From positions 1-47,904 of the forward strand of contig JAEZWF010000006.1 of assembly GCA_023420415.1 (NCBI GenBank): a stretch of 47,904 nucleotides of DNA, read 5' to 3'. Shown here in pieces: positions 41,327 to 47,904 of this stretch. Below the pieces are notes generated by a model, which worked only from the letters and a program-made list of their open reading frames with translations, did no database searches and was not told where the DNA came from. How positions within the stretch are numbered: the stretch's first letter is position 1; every line of letters starts with the position of its first letter. A program made the translations under genes and the position numbers. This DNA comes from Actinomycetes bacterium. Lineage in GTDB: Bacteria > Actinomycetota > Actinomycetes > Actinomycetales > Dermatophilaceae.

Positions 41327-43224
41327 CCCCCGAGGTGCCCGCGGGGACGTCGGGGGCGCAGGGGACGCTGGGAGCACGGCGGACGCGGCTGCGTGCACCC
41401 GAGCTGCGTGGTCGCGGATGGCTCAACACCGGCGAGGTCGAGGTCTCGCTGGCCGACCTGCGTGGGCGGGTGGTTGTGCTCGACTTCTGGACCTTCTGCT
41501 GCGTCAACTGCCTGCACGTGCTCGACGAGCTGCGCCCGCTGGAAGAGGAGTACGCCGAGTCGCTCGTCCTCATCGGCGTCCACTCGCCGAAGTTCGAGCA
41601 CGAGGCCGACCCGGATGCGTTGGCCGCGGCGGTGGAGCGGTATGCCGTGCACCACCCCGTGCTCGACGACCCCGAGCTGGTGACGTGGCAGGCCTACACC
41701 GCTCGGGCGTGGCCGACGCTGGTCGTCATCGACCCCGAGGGCTACATCGTCGCCTCGATGTCGGGGGAGGGGCACGCCCACGGGTTGCGGGTCCTCATCA
41801 AGGAGCTCATTGCCGAGCACAGCGCGAAAGGAACTCTGCGCCAAGGCGATTCGCCCTACACGCCGCCACCCCCGCCGGAGACGGCGCTGCGCTTCCCGGG
41901 CAAGGTCGTCGCGCTGGACGACGGCTCCTACCTCCTCAGCGACACCGCCCACCACGAGGTGGTGTGGCTCGAGGCCGACCTCGAGACCGAGCGTCGCCGG
42001 TTCACCGGCGGTGACCTGAACGAGCCGCAGGGGTTGCTGTTGCTGCCGGCGCAGGTGCGTGAGCGGGTGGGCTACGACGTGGTCGTCGCCGACTCGGTGG
42101 GTCACCAGGTCAAGGGGCTGCGGCTGTCCGACGGCACCTGGACGGTGCTCGCCGGCACGGGGCGCCAGCTGCGCGAGCGGTCCGGCGGTGGCGCGGCGCT
42201 GAAGCAGGACCTGTCGACCCCGTGGGACGTCGCGTGGTTCGCCGATCGGGTCGTCATCGCCATGGCGGGGACGCACCAGCTGTGGGCCCTGCACCTCGCC
42301 ACCGACCCGACCGAGAACACGGTGGCCGTGCTGGGGGGCACGACCGCCGAGGGCATCCGTGACGGCGCGGCGGACGAGGCGTGGTTTGCTCAACCCTCTG
42401 GCCTGGCCACCGCGCCGGCACCTGGGGAGGGGATGTCGACACGCCTGTGGGTGGCCGACTCGGAGACGTCGGCGCTGCGCTCGCTCGACCTCACCGACGA
42501 AGGCTTCACCGTGACCACCCATGTCGGACAGGGGCTCTTCGACTTCGGCCACCGGGACGGCCCGGCCGCCGAGGCGCTGCTCCAGCACCCGCTCGGGGTC
42601 ACGGCACTGCCCGACGGATCGGTGGCTGTCAGCGACACGTACAACGGCGCCATCCGCCGGTTCGACCCGGCCACCGGAGAGGTCAGCACGCTGGCCACCG
42701 GTCTGGCCGAGCCCAGCGACGCAGTCGTCGAGCCCGCGCCCGACGGCGGCCCGGCGAGCCTGGTCGTGGTCGAGTCGGCCGCCCACCGGCTCACGCGGGT
42801 CCCGTTGCCCGACAAGGCGACCCGCGTAAACGGGTTGGCGCACCGCACCCAGCGTCCGCGGACCGAGGTCAGCCCCGGCGCGGTGGACCTGACCGTCACG
42901 TTCACACCGCCCACGGGTCAGAAGCTCGATCGGCGCTGGGGGGACCCGACCCGGCTCATGGTCTCGGCCACCCCCGAGTCGCTGCTGCGGGAGGGGGCAG
43001 GCAGTGCGCAGGGGCTCACCCGTCGCCTCGTGCTCGACCCCGCGGTCGGTGACGGCGTGCTCCACGTCTCGGTTCAGGCTGCCGCGTGTGACGGGGACCC
43101 CGACACCGGCGAGGTGCCCGAGCACGCCGCCTGCCACCTCTACCAGCAGGACTGGGGCCTCCCGGTCGTCCTGACGCCCGGTGCCCCCGCCGAGCTCACC
43201 CTCGACCTGCGCGGCACCACCTGA
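41323..43224 (+). CDS. Thioredoxin-like protein with NHL repeats (NHLRC2-like)
   Basis: A 633-residue protein. Residues 40-180 are a thioredoxin-like domain with the redox motif in FWTFCCVNCLHVLDEL (CVNC), followed by VHSPKFEHEADPDAL and ARAWPTLVVIDPEGYIVA. Residues 195-500 are NHL beta-propeller repeats (PGKVVALDDGSYLLSDTAHHEVV, NEPQGLLLLP, QHPLGVTALPDGSVAVSDTYNGAI). The C-terminal 110 residues are a separate beta-rich region. The thioredoxin-NHL fusion is widespread but its substrates are not known. No signal peptide is seen. GTG 41323 overlaps the nitrilase stop (GTGA), so the two are coupled. Confidence 0.9.
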   Translation: MTPEVPAGTSGAQGTLGARRTRLRAPELRGRGWLNTGEVEVSLADLRGRVVVLDFWTFCCVNCLHVLDELRPLEEEYAESLVLIGVHSPKFEHEADPDALAAAVERYAVHHPVLDDPELVTWQAYTARAWPTLVVIDPEGYIVASMSGEGHAHGLRVLIKELIAEHSAKGTLRQGDSPYTPPPPPETALRFPGKVVALDDGSYLLSDTAHHEVVWLEADLETERRRFTGGDLNEPQGLLLLPAQVRERVGYDVVVADSVGHQVKGLRLSDGTWTVLAGTGRQLRERSGGGAALKQDLSTPWDVAWFADRVVIAMAGTHQLWALHLATDPTENTVAVLGGTTAEGIRDGAADEAWFAQPSGLATAPAPGEGMSTRLWVADSETSALRSLDLTDEGFTVTTHVGQGLFDFGHRDGPAAEALLQHPLGVTALPDGSVAVSDTYNGAIRRFDPATGEVSTLATGLAEPSDAVVEPAPDGGPASLVVVESAAHRLTRVPLPDKATRVNGLAHRTQRPRTEVSPGAVDLTVTFTPPTGQKLDRRWGDPTRLMVSATPESLLREGAGSAQGLTRRLVLDPAVGDGVLHVSVQAAACDGDPDTGEVPEHAACHLYQQDWGLPVVLTPGAPAELTLDLRGTT

Positions 43225-43250
43225 CGGGATTCCACGCGCAGCCACACCAC

Positions 43251-43352
43251 CCGCCCAGACACCGCGCGCCCAGACACCGCGCGCCCAGACACCAAGCGCC
43301 CAGACACCAAGCGCCCAGACTCCACCCGCCCAGCCGCCAAGAGCCCAGATAC
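43251..43352. repeat. Seven-unit 15-bp tandem repeat between convergent genes
   Basis: GCCCAGAC or a close variant recurs at exact 15-base steps: 43253, 43268, 43283, 43298, 43313, then diverged copies at 43328 (GCCCAGCC) and 43343 (GCCCAGAT). The unit is roughly GCGCCCAGACACCRM. It lies between the stop of the thioredoxin-NHL gene and that of the DUF222/HNH gene, so it is probably untranslated. The last two units are worn. No spacers, so not CRISPR. Confidence 0.85.
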
Positions 43353-43367
43353 TCAGGTCCCGGGGCG

Positions 43368-44690
43368 TCACGTGCGCAGCCTGAACGAGACGGTCTTGAT
43401 GCCTCGGTCGTCGGTGGTGATCGTGCCTGCGTACTTCGGGTCATGGGCTCGCCGATGATGGTGGCCGCACAAGGGCACCGCGAGGGCCAGGTCGGTCAAC
43501 CCCTCCCGGGACCACGGATCCTCGTGATGAAGCTCGGACCAGGCATAGGGCCGGTCACAACCCGTGGCCGCGCACTCGGTGTACTTCGTCGCCAGCGCTA
43601 CCCGCTGGTGCTCGGAGTAGAACCGTTCGGTCCGCCCCAGGTCCAACGGCAACGAGTCACCAATCAGCACCGCCGGCAGGACCCCGGAGCCACAGGCCAG
43701 CCGCCGCACCTCGCGGGCCGACAGGTCCACCCCGGTGTCCGCCGTCCCGGCGCCGACCCCGGCGCGCAGACGGTCGTGGTCGATGGTCACCACCACGGTC
43801 GCGGCGACCTTGCCGTGGAGCCGCTCGGTGGGTAGGTGCTCGATCAGCTCCAGGAAAGCCGTGCCGTACCGGTGCGCCCAGTCGCCCTCCGCCTCGGCGA
43901 ACGCGTTCCAGCGTGCATCTGCAAGGGCCTTGGCCCCGGTCACGCCGGTCGCCTTGGCCTTGGCTGTGGCCCGCTGGCCGAATCGGCGAGGCGATGCGAT
44001 CTGTTGCACGGCCTTGATGAGGATGCTCGCGGCGAGTGTGGGCAGGGTGAAGTGCCCTGTGGTCGTGCCGTCGCCGTGATCGAACCAGGTTAAGCGGGTC
44101 TTGGCGTATGCCGCGTCCTCGTCGGCGCGCAGCATCGTGTCCTCGTGTGCGTCGACCGCCGCGAGGTCGCGCTCGACCTCCTCGGTCGCGCGCCGGGCAA
44201 CCCGTCGCAGTCTCGTCGGGTCGAGCAACCTGGCCTTGGCCACCAACGACTTCTCGATCGCGACCACCTGCTCGGGAGCCAGTCGCTCGGGGAGCCGTGC
44301 CGTCGTGTCCGCGATGACCCGGGCGTGGGCGGGTGTCAGGTCGCCCCGGTCGAGCGCGGTGCGGGTGGCGCTCAGGCCATCGTCGAGCGCGGTCGCCAAC
44401 CTCAGGTCACGGGCGGCCTCGCCACCACCGGAGCGGGTCGTGGTGGCCACCCAGGCGGCGGTGTCGGACAGCCCGGTCTGGGCGGCCACACCATCTCGGT
44501 CGGCCCTGGCGACGACCTGGAGGCGCACCCCGTGGAGCCGACTGATGGCGCGATCGAGCTGACGCAGGACTTCCGCCGATGGTGGTGAGTCGGCTGCCGC
44601 CACGTCGTCGATGGCTCCATGCAGCACTGCGATCGCAGCCAACGACGCGACGGCGTCGGGCGCGGGAGCGATGGTGGGAGCGAGAGCCAT
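43368..44690 (-). CDS. DUF222 and HNH endonuclease-like protein
   Basis: A complete 440-residue member of the family seen truncated at the left edge. Residues 10-320 are the helical DUF222 region (LRQLDRAISRLHGVRLQVVARADRDG, TALDRGDLTPAHARVIADTTARLPE). The end is HNH: CAATGCDRPYAWSELHHEDPWSREGLTDLALAVPLCGHHHRRAHD, with the Cys pair and catalytic His. In M. tuberculosis members of this 13E12 group are SOS-regulated. Here a LexA box lies in the promoter, 13 bases ahead of the start. The true role (DNA repair, mobile element or nuclease) is unresolved. Confidence 0.93.
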   Translation of the reverse strand: MALAPTIAPAPDAVASLAAIAVLHGAIDDVAAADSPPSAEVLRQLDRAISRLHGVRLQVVARADRDGVAAQTGLSDTAAWVATTTRSGGGEAARDLRLATALDDGLSATRTALDRGDLTPAHARVIADTTARLPERLAPEQVVAIEKSLVAKARLLDPTRLRRVARRATEEVERDLAAVDAHEDTMLRADEDAAYAKTRLTWFDHGDGTTTGHFTLPTLAASILIKAVQQIASPRRFGQRATAKAKATGVTGAKALADARWNAFAEAEGDWAHRYGTAFLELIEHLPTERLHGKVAATVVVTIDHDRLRAGVGAGTADTGVDLSAREVRRLACGSGVLPAVLIGDSLPLDLGRTERFYSEHQRVALATKYTECAATGCDRPYAWSELHHEDPWSREGLTDLALAVPLCGHHHRRAHDPKYAGTITTDDRGIKTVSFRLRT

Positions 44691-44696
44691 GCCTCA

Positions 44697-44725
44697 CCTT
44701 AAGCGAACACCAGTTCGAATGTCAA
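44697..44725 (-). promoter_or_regulatory. Promoter with LexA (SOS) box before the DUF222/HNH gene
   Basis: On the minus strand TTGACA (44725-44720) is perfect, and TTAAGG (44702-44697) lies 17 bases on, a weak -10. Between them lies TCGAAC-TGGT-GTTCGC (44718-44703), one base off the actinobacterial SOS box TCGAAC-N4-GTTCGA. LexA bound there would block the promoter, and DNA damage would release it. The gene start follows at 44690. Confidence 0.8.
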
Positions 44726-45082
44726 CCTGTATTTACGCCCGTTTTCCGTTTTTGGCTGCCGGGCTCAACTCTCGCGGTGCGCTGGGCCCACGGGGGCCCC
44801 GCGCCTTTGTCGCTGGGGTGGAGTGCCGCTCCCATGCTGGTCGACGTCGCGGCAAGGCCCTGTGGGCGATCCAATCGAACGGAACGCCGTGACGCTCGTA
44901 GCCCTGGGCGGCGGGCGATGGAAGGCGGGCGATGGAAGGCGCGGCGCTGAGCTCCTGGCGACGGGCGTAAAACATTACGGGTCAAGCACATCGGTCAGTC
45001 AGGTTGACCACGGCGGTCAGCCAGCTAGCCGATACCCCTCGCCCCAGATCCCCGTTACCCATGAAGCCCACCGGCCTACGAT
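44726..45082. other. 357-base intergenic stretch without a recognised gene
   Basis: No convincing coding sequence is seen between the LexA promoter and the MarR gene. It holds a poly-T-rich patch (44748-44757), a GC-rich stretch around 44780-44820, two 14-bp direct repeats (44911-44938), and a loose dyad GGTCAA (44980-44985) with TTGACC (45004-45009) near the MarR gene, possibly its operator or -35 region. Confidence 0.5.
44911..44938. repeat. Two-copy 14-bp direct repeat
   Basis: GCGGGCGATGGAAG occurs at 44911-44924 and again directly at 44925-44938. It lies in the gene-free stretch; likely a local duplication. Confidence 0.75.
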
Positions 45083-45544
45083 GTGCCGGTGGCCAAGACC
45101 GAAGACGTGGCAATGCCGTTCCTGCTCATGGGGGCCTTTCGCAACCTCGTCGACGCGGTCCACCGTGACCTGGCCGAGGGGGGTTTCTCCGGCGTGCGAC
45201 CCACCCACGGGTTCGCCATGCAGGCGATCGGCTCCGGCTGCACGAGCGTCGAGCTCGCCCGGCGACTGGGGGTCAGCAAGCAGGCCGCGAACAAGACCGC
45301 GCAGGGTCTCGAGGCGTTGGGACTCCTCGAGCGGCACGCCAACCGCCTCGACCGCCGCGAACGCGTCCTCACGCCGACGGCTCGCGGCCACGAGATGCTC
45401 CGCCTGTCCGCCGTGTCGTTCCGCCGTGAGCTGCGCAGGTGGCGCGGCGAGGTCGGGGACGACCACGTGGAGGCGACGCTCGTGACGCTCGCCCGCGTCG
45501 GTTCCGGTGGCCGCAGCCTCACCGACCTGTCCGACTGGACCTGA
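45083..45544 (+). CDS. MarR-family transcriptional regulator
   Basis: A 153-residue winged-helix protein: MPFLLMGAFRNLVDAVHRDLAEGGFSGV, AIGSGCTSVELARRLGVSKQAANKTAQGLEALGLLERH as helix-turn-helix and wing, and DRRERVLTPTARGHEMLRLS at the wing tip, fitting the MarR family. The GTG at 45083 opens the frame; GTG 45089 or ATG 45110 could be used instead. No transporter or enzyme is adjacent in an operon; it ends four bases before the convergent peptidase gene. Target and ligand unknown. Confidence 0.85.
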   Translation: MPVAKTEDVAMPFLLMGAFRNLVDAVHRDLAEGGFSGVRPTHGFAMQAIGSGCTSVELARRLGVSKQAANKTAQGLEALGLLERHANRLDRRERVLTPTARGHEMLRLSAVSFRRELRRWRGEVGDDHVEATLVTLARVGSGGRSLTDLSDWT

Positions 45545-45548
45545 CCCC

Positions 45549-46355
45549 TCAGCCGCGGTACTCCCAGTGCCACGGCTCGGGCAACCGGCCGCCGGGCTCG
45601 GCCCAGGCGGGGTGCACCCACCCGAACTTCGGACCGTTGGCCTTCATCCAGCGGTAGGCGTCGCTGCCGAACGTGCCGACGCCGCCGCACAGGTCGACCG
45701 CCTTGCCGAGTCCGTGCTCGCTGGTGCCGGGCTTCGCCGCCCACTTGCCGCGCTTGGCCTTGACCGCGACCTGCTCCTCGAGCGAACGGTAGGAGTCGGT
45801 CACGCACAGGGACCGGCCGTGCTCACGCTCGTACGCCATGCTCAGCGCGTTGAATGCCGCGGCCGCTCGCGGGCGCAGGGACTCGCCCTTGTCGCCGTAC
45901 AGTGCGCACCGCGCGCTCGCGGGCACACGCCCGTTCGCGTACGCACGCTCGTCGCTGCTGCAGGCCTGCGCGCCCTTGAAGCCCACGAGCTGCACCGTCT
46001 TCAGCTGTGTCGGCGTGCAGGTCGGCGCCTTTTCCGTCGACGTGGTGTAGGCGTCGGAGACGTAGCGCCCGTCACCGATCTTGTTCCAGACACTCGTCGC
46101 GCCGTAGGGACCCGACACGCGAGTTCCCTTGGTGCGGCACGAGATCGTGAGTGACGCGCCCTTCGCAACGGTGCCCACCGCGGCATACCCGGTGCCTGGA
46201 CCGGAGCGCACGGTGAGCGGCGACTCCTGGGTCCGCACCTGTCCCATGGCGGCGTTGGCGGCGGCTGCGCCGCCGAACAGCACGCCGAGTCCAAGCACTG
46301 ACACCAGCGCGAGGCGGGCCGGCCTGCGGTGGATGATCGTGGCGAGTGCGGACAT
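45549..46355 (-). CDS. Secreted SH3b plus M15 (VanY-like) D-Ala-D-Ala carboxypeptidase
   Basis: A 268-residue exported protein: signal peptide (ALVSVLGLGVLFGGAAAANA), SH3b domain at about 37-105 (LTVRSGPGTGYAAVGTVAKGASLTISC...NKIGDGRYVSDAY) and an M15 peptidase domain with CVTDSYRSLEEQVAV, SEHGLGKAVDLCGG (zinc His/Asp) and PEPWHWEYRG (catalytic Glu, His). It would trim peptidoglycan stem peptides outside the cell. Its SH3b domain is strikingly close to that of the CHAP protein at 47054-47833, so the two probably bind the same wall structure. Divergent from the DUF6458 gene. Confidence 0.92.
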   Translation of the reverse strand: MSALATIIHRRPARLALVSVLGLGVLFGGAAAANAAMGQVRTQESPLTVRSGPGTGYAAVGTVAKGASLTISCRTKGTRVSGPYGATSVWNKIGDGRYVSDAYTTSTEKAPTCTPTQLKTVQLVGFKGAQACSSDERAYANGRVPASARCALYGDKGESLRPRAAAAFNALSMAYEREHGRSLCVTDSYRSLEEQVAVKAKRGKWAAKPGTSEHGLGKAVDLCGGVGTFGSDAYRWMKANGPKFGWVHPAWAEPGGRLPEPWHWEYRG

Positions 46356-46593
46356 CGTGTGCTCCTGGTTTTCGTGACGGGTGCTGCGGGTGGGTGCGTC
46401 CCACCTCGCGATCAGGAACGTATGCCGCCGCGCAGCGCCCGTCGATGGGGAACACTCCCCTTCGCCAGGGCACGAGTTGGTCGCGATTTCGACTTTTCAC
46501 CGCGCATTCCCGCAGGTCAGGGACGCGGGACGCTACAGTCATGGCGCCGGGACCACCCCCTACCCCGCACACCCGCAACCAGGAGGAGCAAGC

Positions 46594-46848
46594 ATGTACA
46601 TCGGAGTCGGCATCTTCCTCATCGTCATCGGCGCCGTCCTGACCTTCGCGCTCAACGAGTCGGTCGAGGCGGTCAACCTCGGCATGGTGGGCTGGATCTG
46701 CATGGGTGCAGGTGTCCTCGCGATCATCCTGTCGCTCGTCATGAAGCCCCGACGCGACACGGGCAGCTACTCGACCCGTCGCGTCAGCCAGACCGACCCC
46801 AACACGGGCACCCGCGTCGACGAGACCCACGTCGACCGCGACCGCTGA
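46594..46848 (+). CDS. Small DUF6458-type membrane protein
   Basis: An 84-residue protein with two membrane helices (MYIGVGIFLIVIGAVLTFAL, then LGMVGWICMGAGVLAIILSLVM) and a charged C-terminal tail that repeats Thr/Arg/Asp (KPRRDTGSYSTRRVSQTDPNTG). Such proteins are common in actinobacteria; function unknown. AGGAGG (46581-46586) is seven bases before ATG 46594. It has its own terminator at 46890-46924 and stands between two wall-hydrolase genes. Confidence 0.85.
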   Translation: MYIGVGIFLIVIGAVLTFALNESVEAVNLGMVGWICMGAGVLAIILSLVMKPRRDTGSYSTRRVSQTDPNTGTRVDETHVDRDR

Positions 46849-46889
46849 CGCAGCGCCGGCAGCAGCCGGCAACCCAGCGTAACCGCCGA

Positions 46890-46924
46890 GGGCGGCGCCA
46901 CATCCGTTGTGGCGCCGCCCTTTT
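46890..46924 (+). terminator. Rho-independent terminator
   Basis: GGGCGGCGCCAC and GTGGCGCCGCCC pair perfectly (12 bp) around a seven-base loop and are followed by TTTT. It ends the DUF6458 gene. A GTATGCCG octamer begins two bases after the T-run. Confidence 0.9.
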
Positions 46925-46925
46925 C

Positions 46926-46943
46926 GTATGCCGCGTGCTCGCC
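46926..46943 (+). repeat. 18-bp extended GTATGCCG repeat after a terminator
   Basis: GTATGCCGCGTGCTCGCC is identical to the copy at 4122-4139. It follows the terminator T-run by one base and lies in noncoding DNA. Confidence 0.75.
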
Positions 46944-47053
46944 GTGGGTAGTCCTCCCCATCGACGCGTGGCGGCGTCTCTCCTAGCGTCCTCGACGAAG
47001 CAGCCGGTCCGACAAGGGGGCGGGCCGAACCAATCACGAGTCAGGAGAACGCA

Positions 47054-47833
47054 ATGCGCACACTCACCTTGGGCCAGAAGCCCGTCCGGATGGCTGTCGC
47101 CGGAGCCATCGGCCTTGCCGTCGTCGCCGGTGGGGCAGTCGTTGCCGACGCCGCGACCGGCACCGTCCGGACCTCCGGCGCCAACCTCACGGTCCGCACG
47201 GGGCCCGGCACCGCCTACGGCTCCGTCGGCACGGTCAGCAAGGGGCAGAAGGTCAACATCATCTGCCAGACCTACGGCAGCACCGTCCGTGGCACCTACG
47301 GCACGTCGAACATCTGGGACAAGATCGGCACCGGCCGCTACGTCTCCGACGCGTACATCTACACCGGCTCCGACGGCATGGTGGCGCCGAAGTGTGGCGG
47401 TGGCTCGACCAACCCGGCCCCGACCGGCGCGATCAAGGACGACTACCCCTACCGCGGGGCCACCTCGGGCGTGGACCGCTGGAACTTCTACAAGGGCCAG
47501 TGCACCTCGTTCGCCGCCTGGCGCGTGAACCACAACCTCGGCATCAAGTTCAGCAACCAGTACAAGGGCCAGCACTGGGGCAACGCGAACCACTGGGACA
47601 ACGCCGCCCGCGCCGCCGGCATACCCGTGTCGGGCACCCCGCACGTCGGCGACATCGCGGTCCGCAACTCCGGCACGTGGGGGCACGTCGCCTACGTCGC
47701 CAAGGTCAACCGCGACGGCTCGTTCATGGTGGAGGAGTACAACCACGTCCGCCCCGACACCTACAGCTACCGCAAGGCCACCAAGGGCGAGGGCAGCCAC
47801 CAGTTCAGCCAGTTCATCCACTTCCGGCGATAG
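47054..47833 (+). CDS. Secreted SH3b plus CHAP-domain peptidoglycan amidase
   Basis: A 259-residue exported protein: signal peptide (AVAGAIGLAVVAGGAVVADAATG), SH3b domain (NLTVRTGPGTAYGSVGTVSKGQKVNIIC ... IWDKIGTGRYVSDAY) and a CHAP domain with catalytic Cys in FYKGQCTSFAAWR and His in WGHVAYVAKVNRDG, plus the Glu/Asn of VEEYNH. CHAP enzymes cut peptidoglycan as amidases or endopeptidases. AGGAG precedes ATG 47054. The SH3b module matches that of the M15 carboxypeptidase, so this is a second hydrolase for the same wall target. A GTATGCCG octamer is at 47617. Confidence 0.93.
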   Translation: MRTLTLGQKPVRMAVAGAIGLAVVAGGAVVADAATGTVRTSGANLTVRTGPGTAYGSVGTVSKGQKVNIICQTYGSTVRGTYGTSNIWDKIGTGRYVSDAYIYTGSDGMVAPKCGGGSTNPAPTGAIKDDYPYRGATSGVDRWNFYKGQCTSFAAWRVNHNLGIKFSNQYKGQHWGNANHWDNAARAAGIPVSGTPHVGDIAVRNSGTWGHVAYVAKVNRDGSFMVEEYNHVRPDTYSYRKATKGEGSHQFSQFIHFRR

Positions 47834-47904
47834 CCGGAGATTGGGCTCAGCCGGCGATAGCCGCCGGTGAAGTGCCACAACGCATTCCGGTATGCCGAAG
47901 GGCC

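Noticed and set aside
43251..43352. Possible CRISPR array
   Set aside because: The period is 15 bases with no unique spacers and no cas genes nearby.
41014..43371. A long minus-strand frame antisense to the thioredoxin-NHL gene that runs into the 15-bp repeat as a GVWAR-type pentapeptide repeat
   Set aside because: It is a shadow frame of high-GC DNA. The plus-strand gene has clear motifs and a coupled start, and the repeat keeps phase only because its unit is 15 bases.

Overview
The window looks like chromosomal DNA of a high-GC actinobacterium (roughly 70% G+C by eye). A mycothiol-type DinB-like enzyme, paired DUF222/HNH proteins, an actinobacterial LexA box, GTG starts and many ATGA/GTGA gene overlaps all fit. 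I would guess Micrococcales, perhaps the Intrasporangiaceae group. There is no prophage, transposase, CRISPR array, rRNA or tRNA that I can support.

Layout. 1-4,150: tail of a DUF222/HNH protein, then DUF2332, TMEM175-like channel, TrmH-family rRNA methyltransferase and VOC protein genes on the + strand. 4,153-5,568: purB. 5,622-7,948: an SRPBCC protein, an unusual LLM-oxidoreductase/hemerythrin fusion and a TPR protein. 7,973-15,518 is one closely packed minus-strand array: cydA, cydB, cydD, cydC, a BlaI-type repressor, an M56 membrane metalloprotease and a low-molecular-weight tyrosine phosphatase. A clear promoter with two tandem TACTAC-N5-GTAGTA dyads lies in front of cydA. 15,647-17,878: a class I glutamine amidotransferase, then a lone AlbA_2/Schlafen-type ATPase of less GC-rich character. 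17,945-24,146: galE, secreted cyclophilin, thioesterase, small membrane protein, FAD monooxygenase, Pat/HisC2-like aminotransferase and aldo/keto reductase. 24,383-28,120: E1-alpha, E1-beta and E2 of a 2-oxoacid dehydrogenase. 28,225-31,508: GH65 phosphorylase plus beta-phosphoglucomutase. 31,579-35,065: two ABC-2 type transporter pairs in one run. 35,178-37,396: a MarR regulator and its DHA2-type MFS exporter. 37,492-43,224: a mycothiol-dependent enzyme, a CopD-CtaG fusion, a nitrilase and a thioredoxin-NHL protein. 43,368-44,690: a second DUF222/HNH protein behind a LexA box. 45,083-47,833: a MarR regulator, then two secreted cell-wall hydrolases that share a near-identical SH3b module.

Two observations stand out. 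First, the non-palindromic octamer GTATGCCG (or its complement CGGCATAC) occurs about 54 times by hand count, on both strands about equally. Around two would be expected from base composition. Some copies extend to 18 bp, two of these form a 37-bp perfect palindrome between genes, and others are spliced into protein tails as the peptide (A)TRHT. Its density is close to that of the DNA uptake sequences of Neisseria and Haemophilus. Second, the BlaI/M56 pair is built into the cytochrome bd operon, with matching dyads over the cydA promoter. This suggests a proteolysis-controlled repressor switch for the oxidase.
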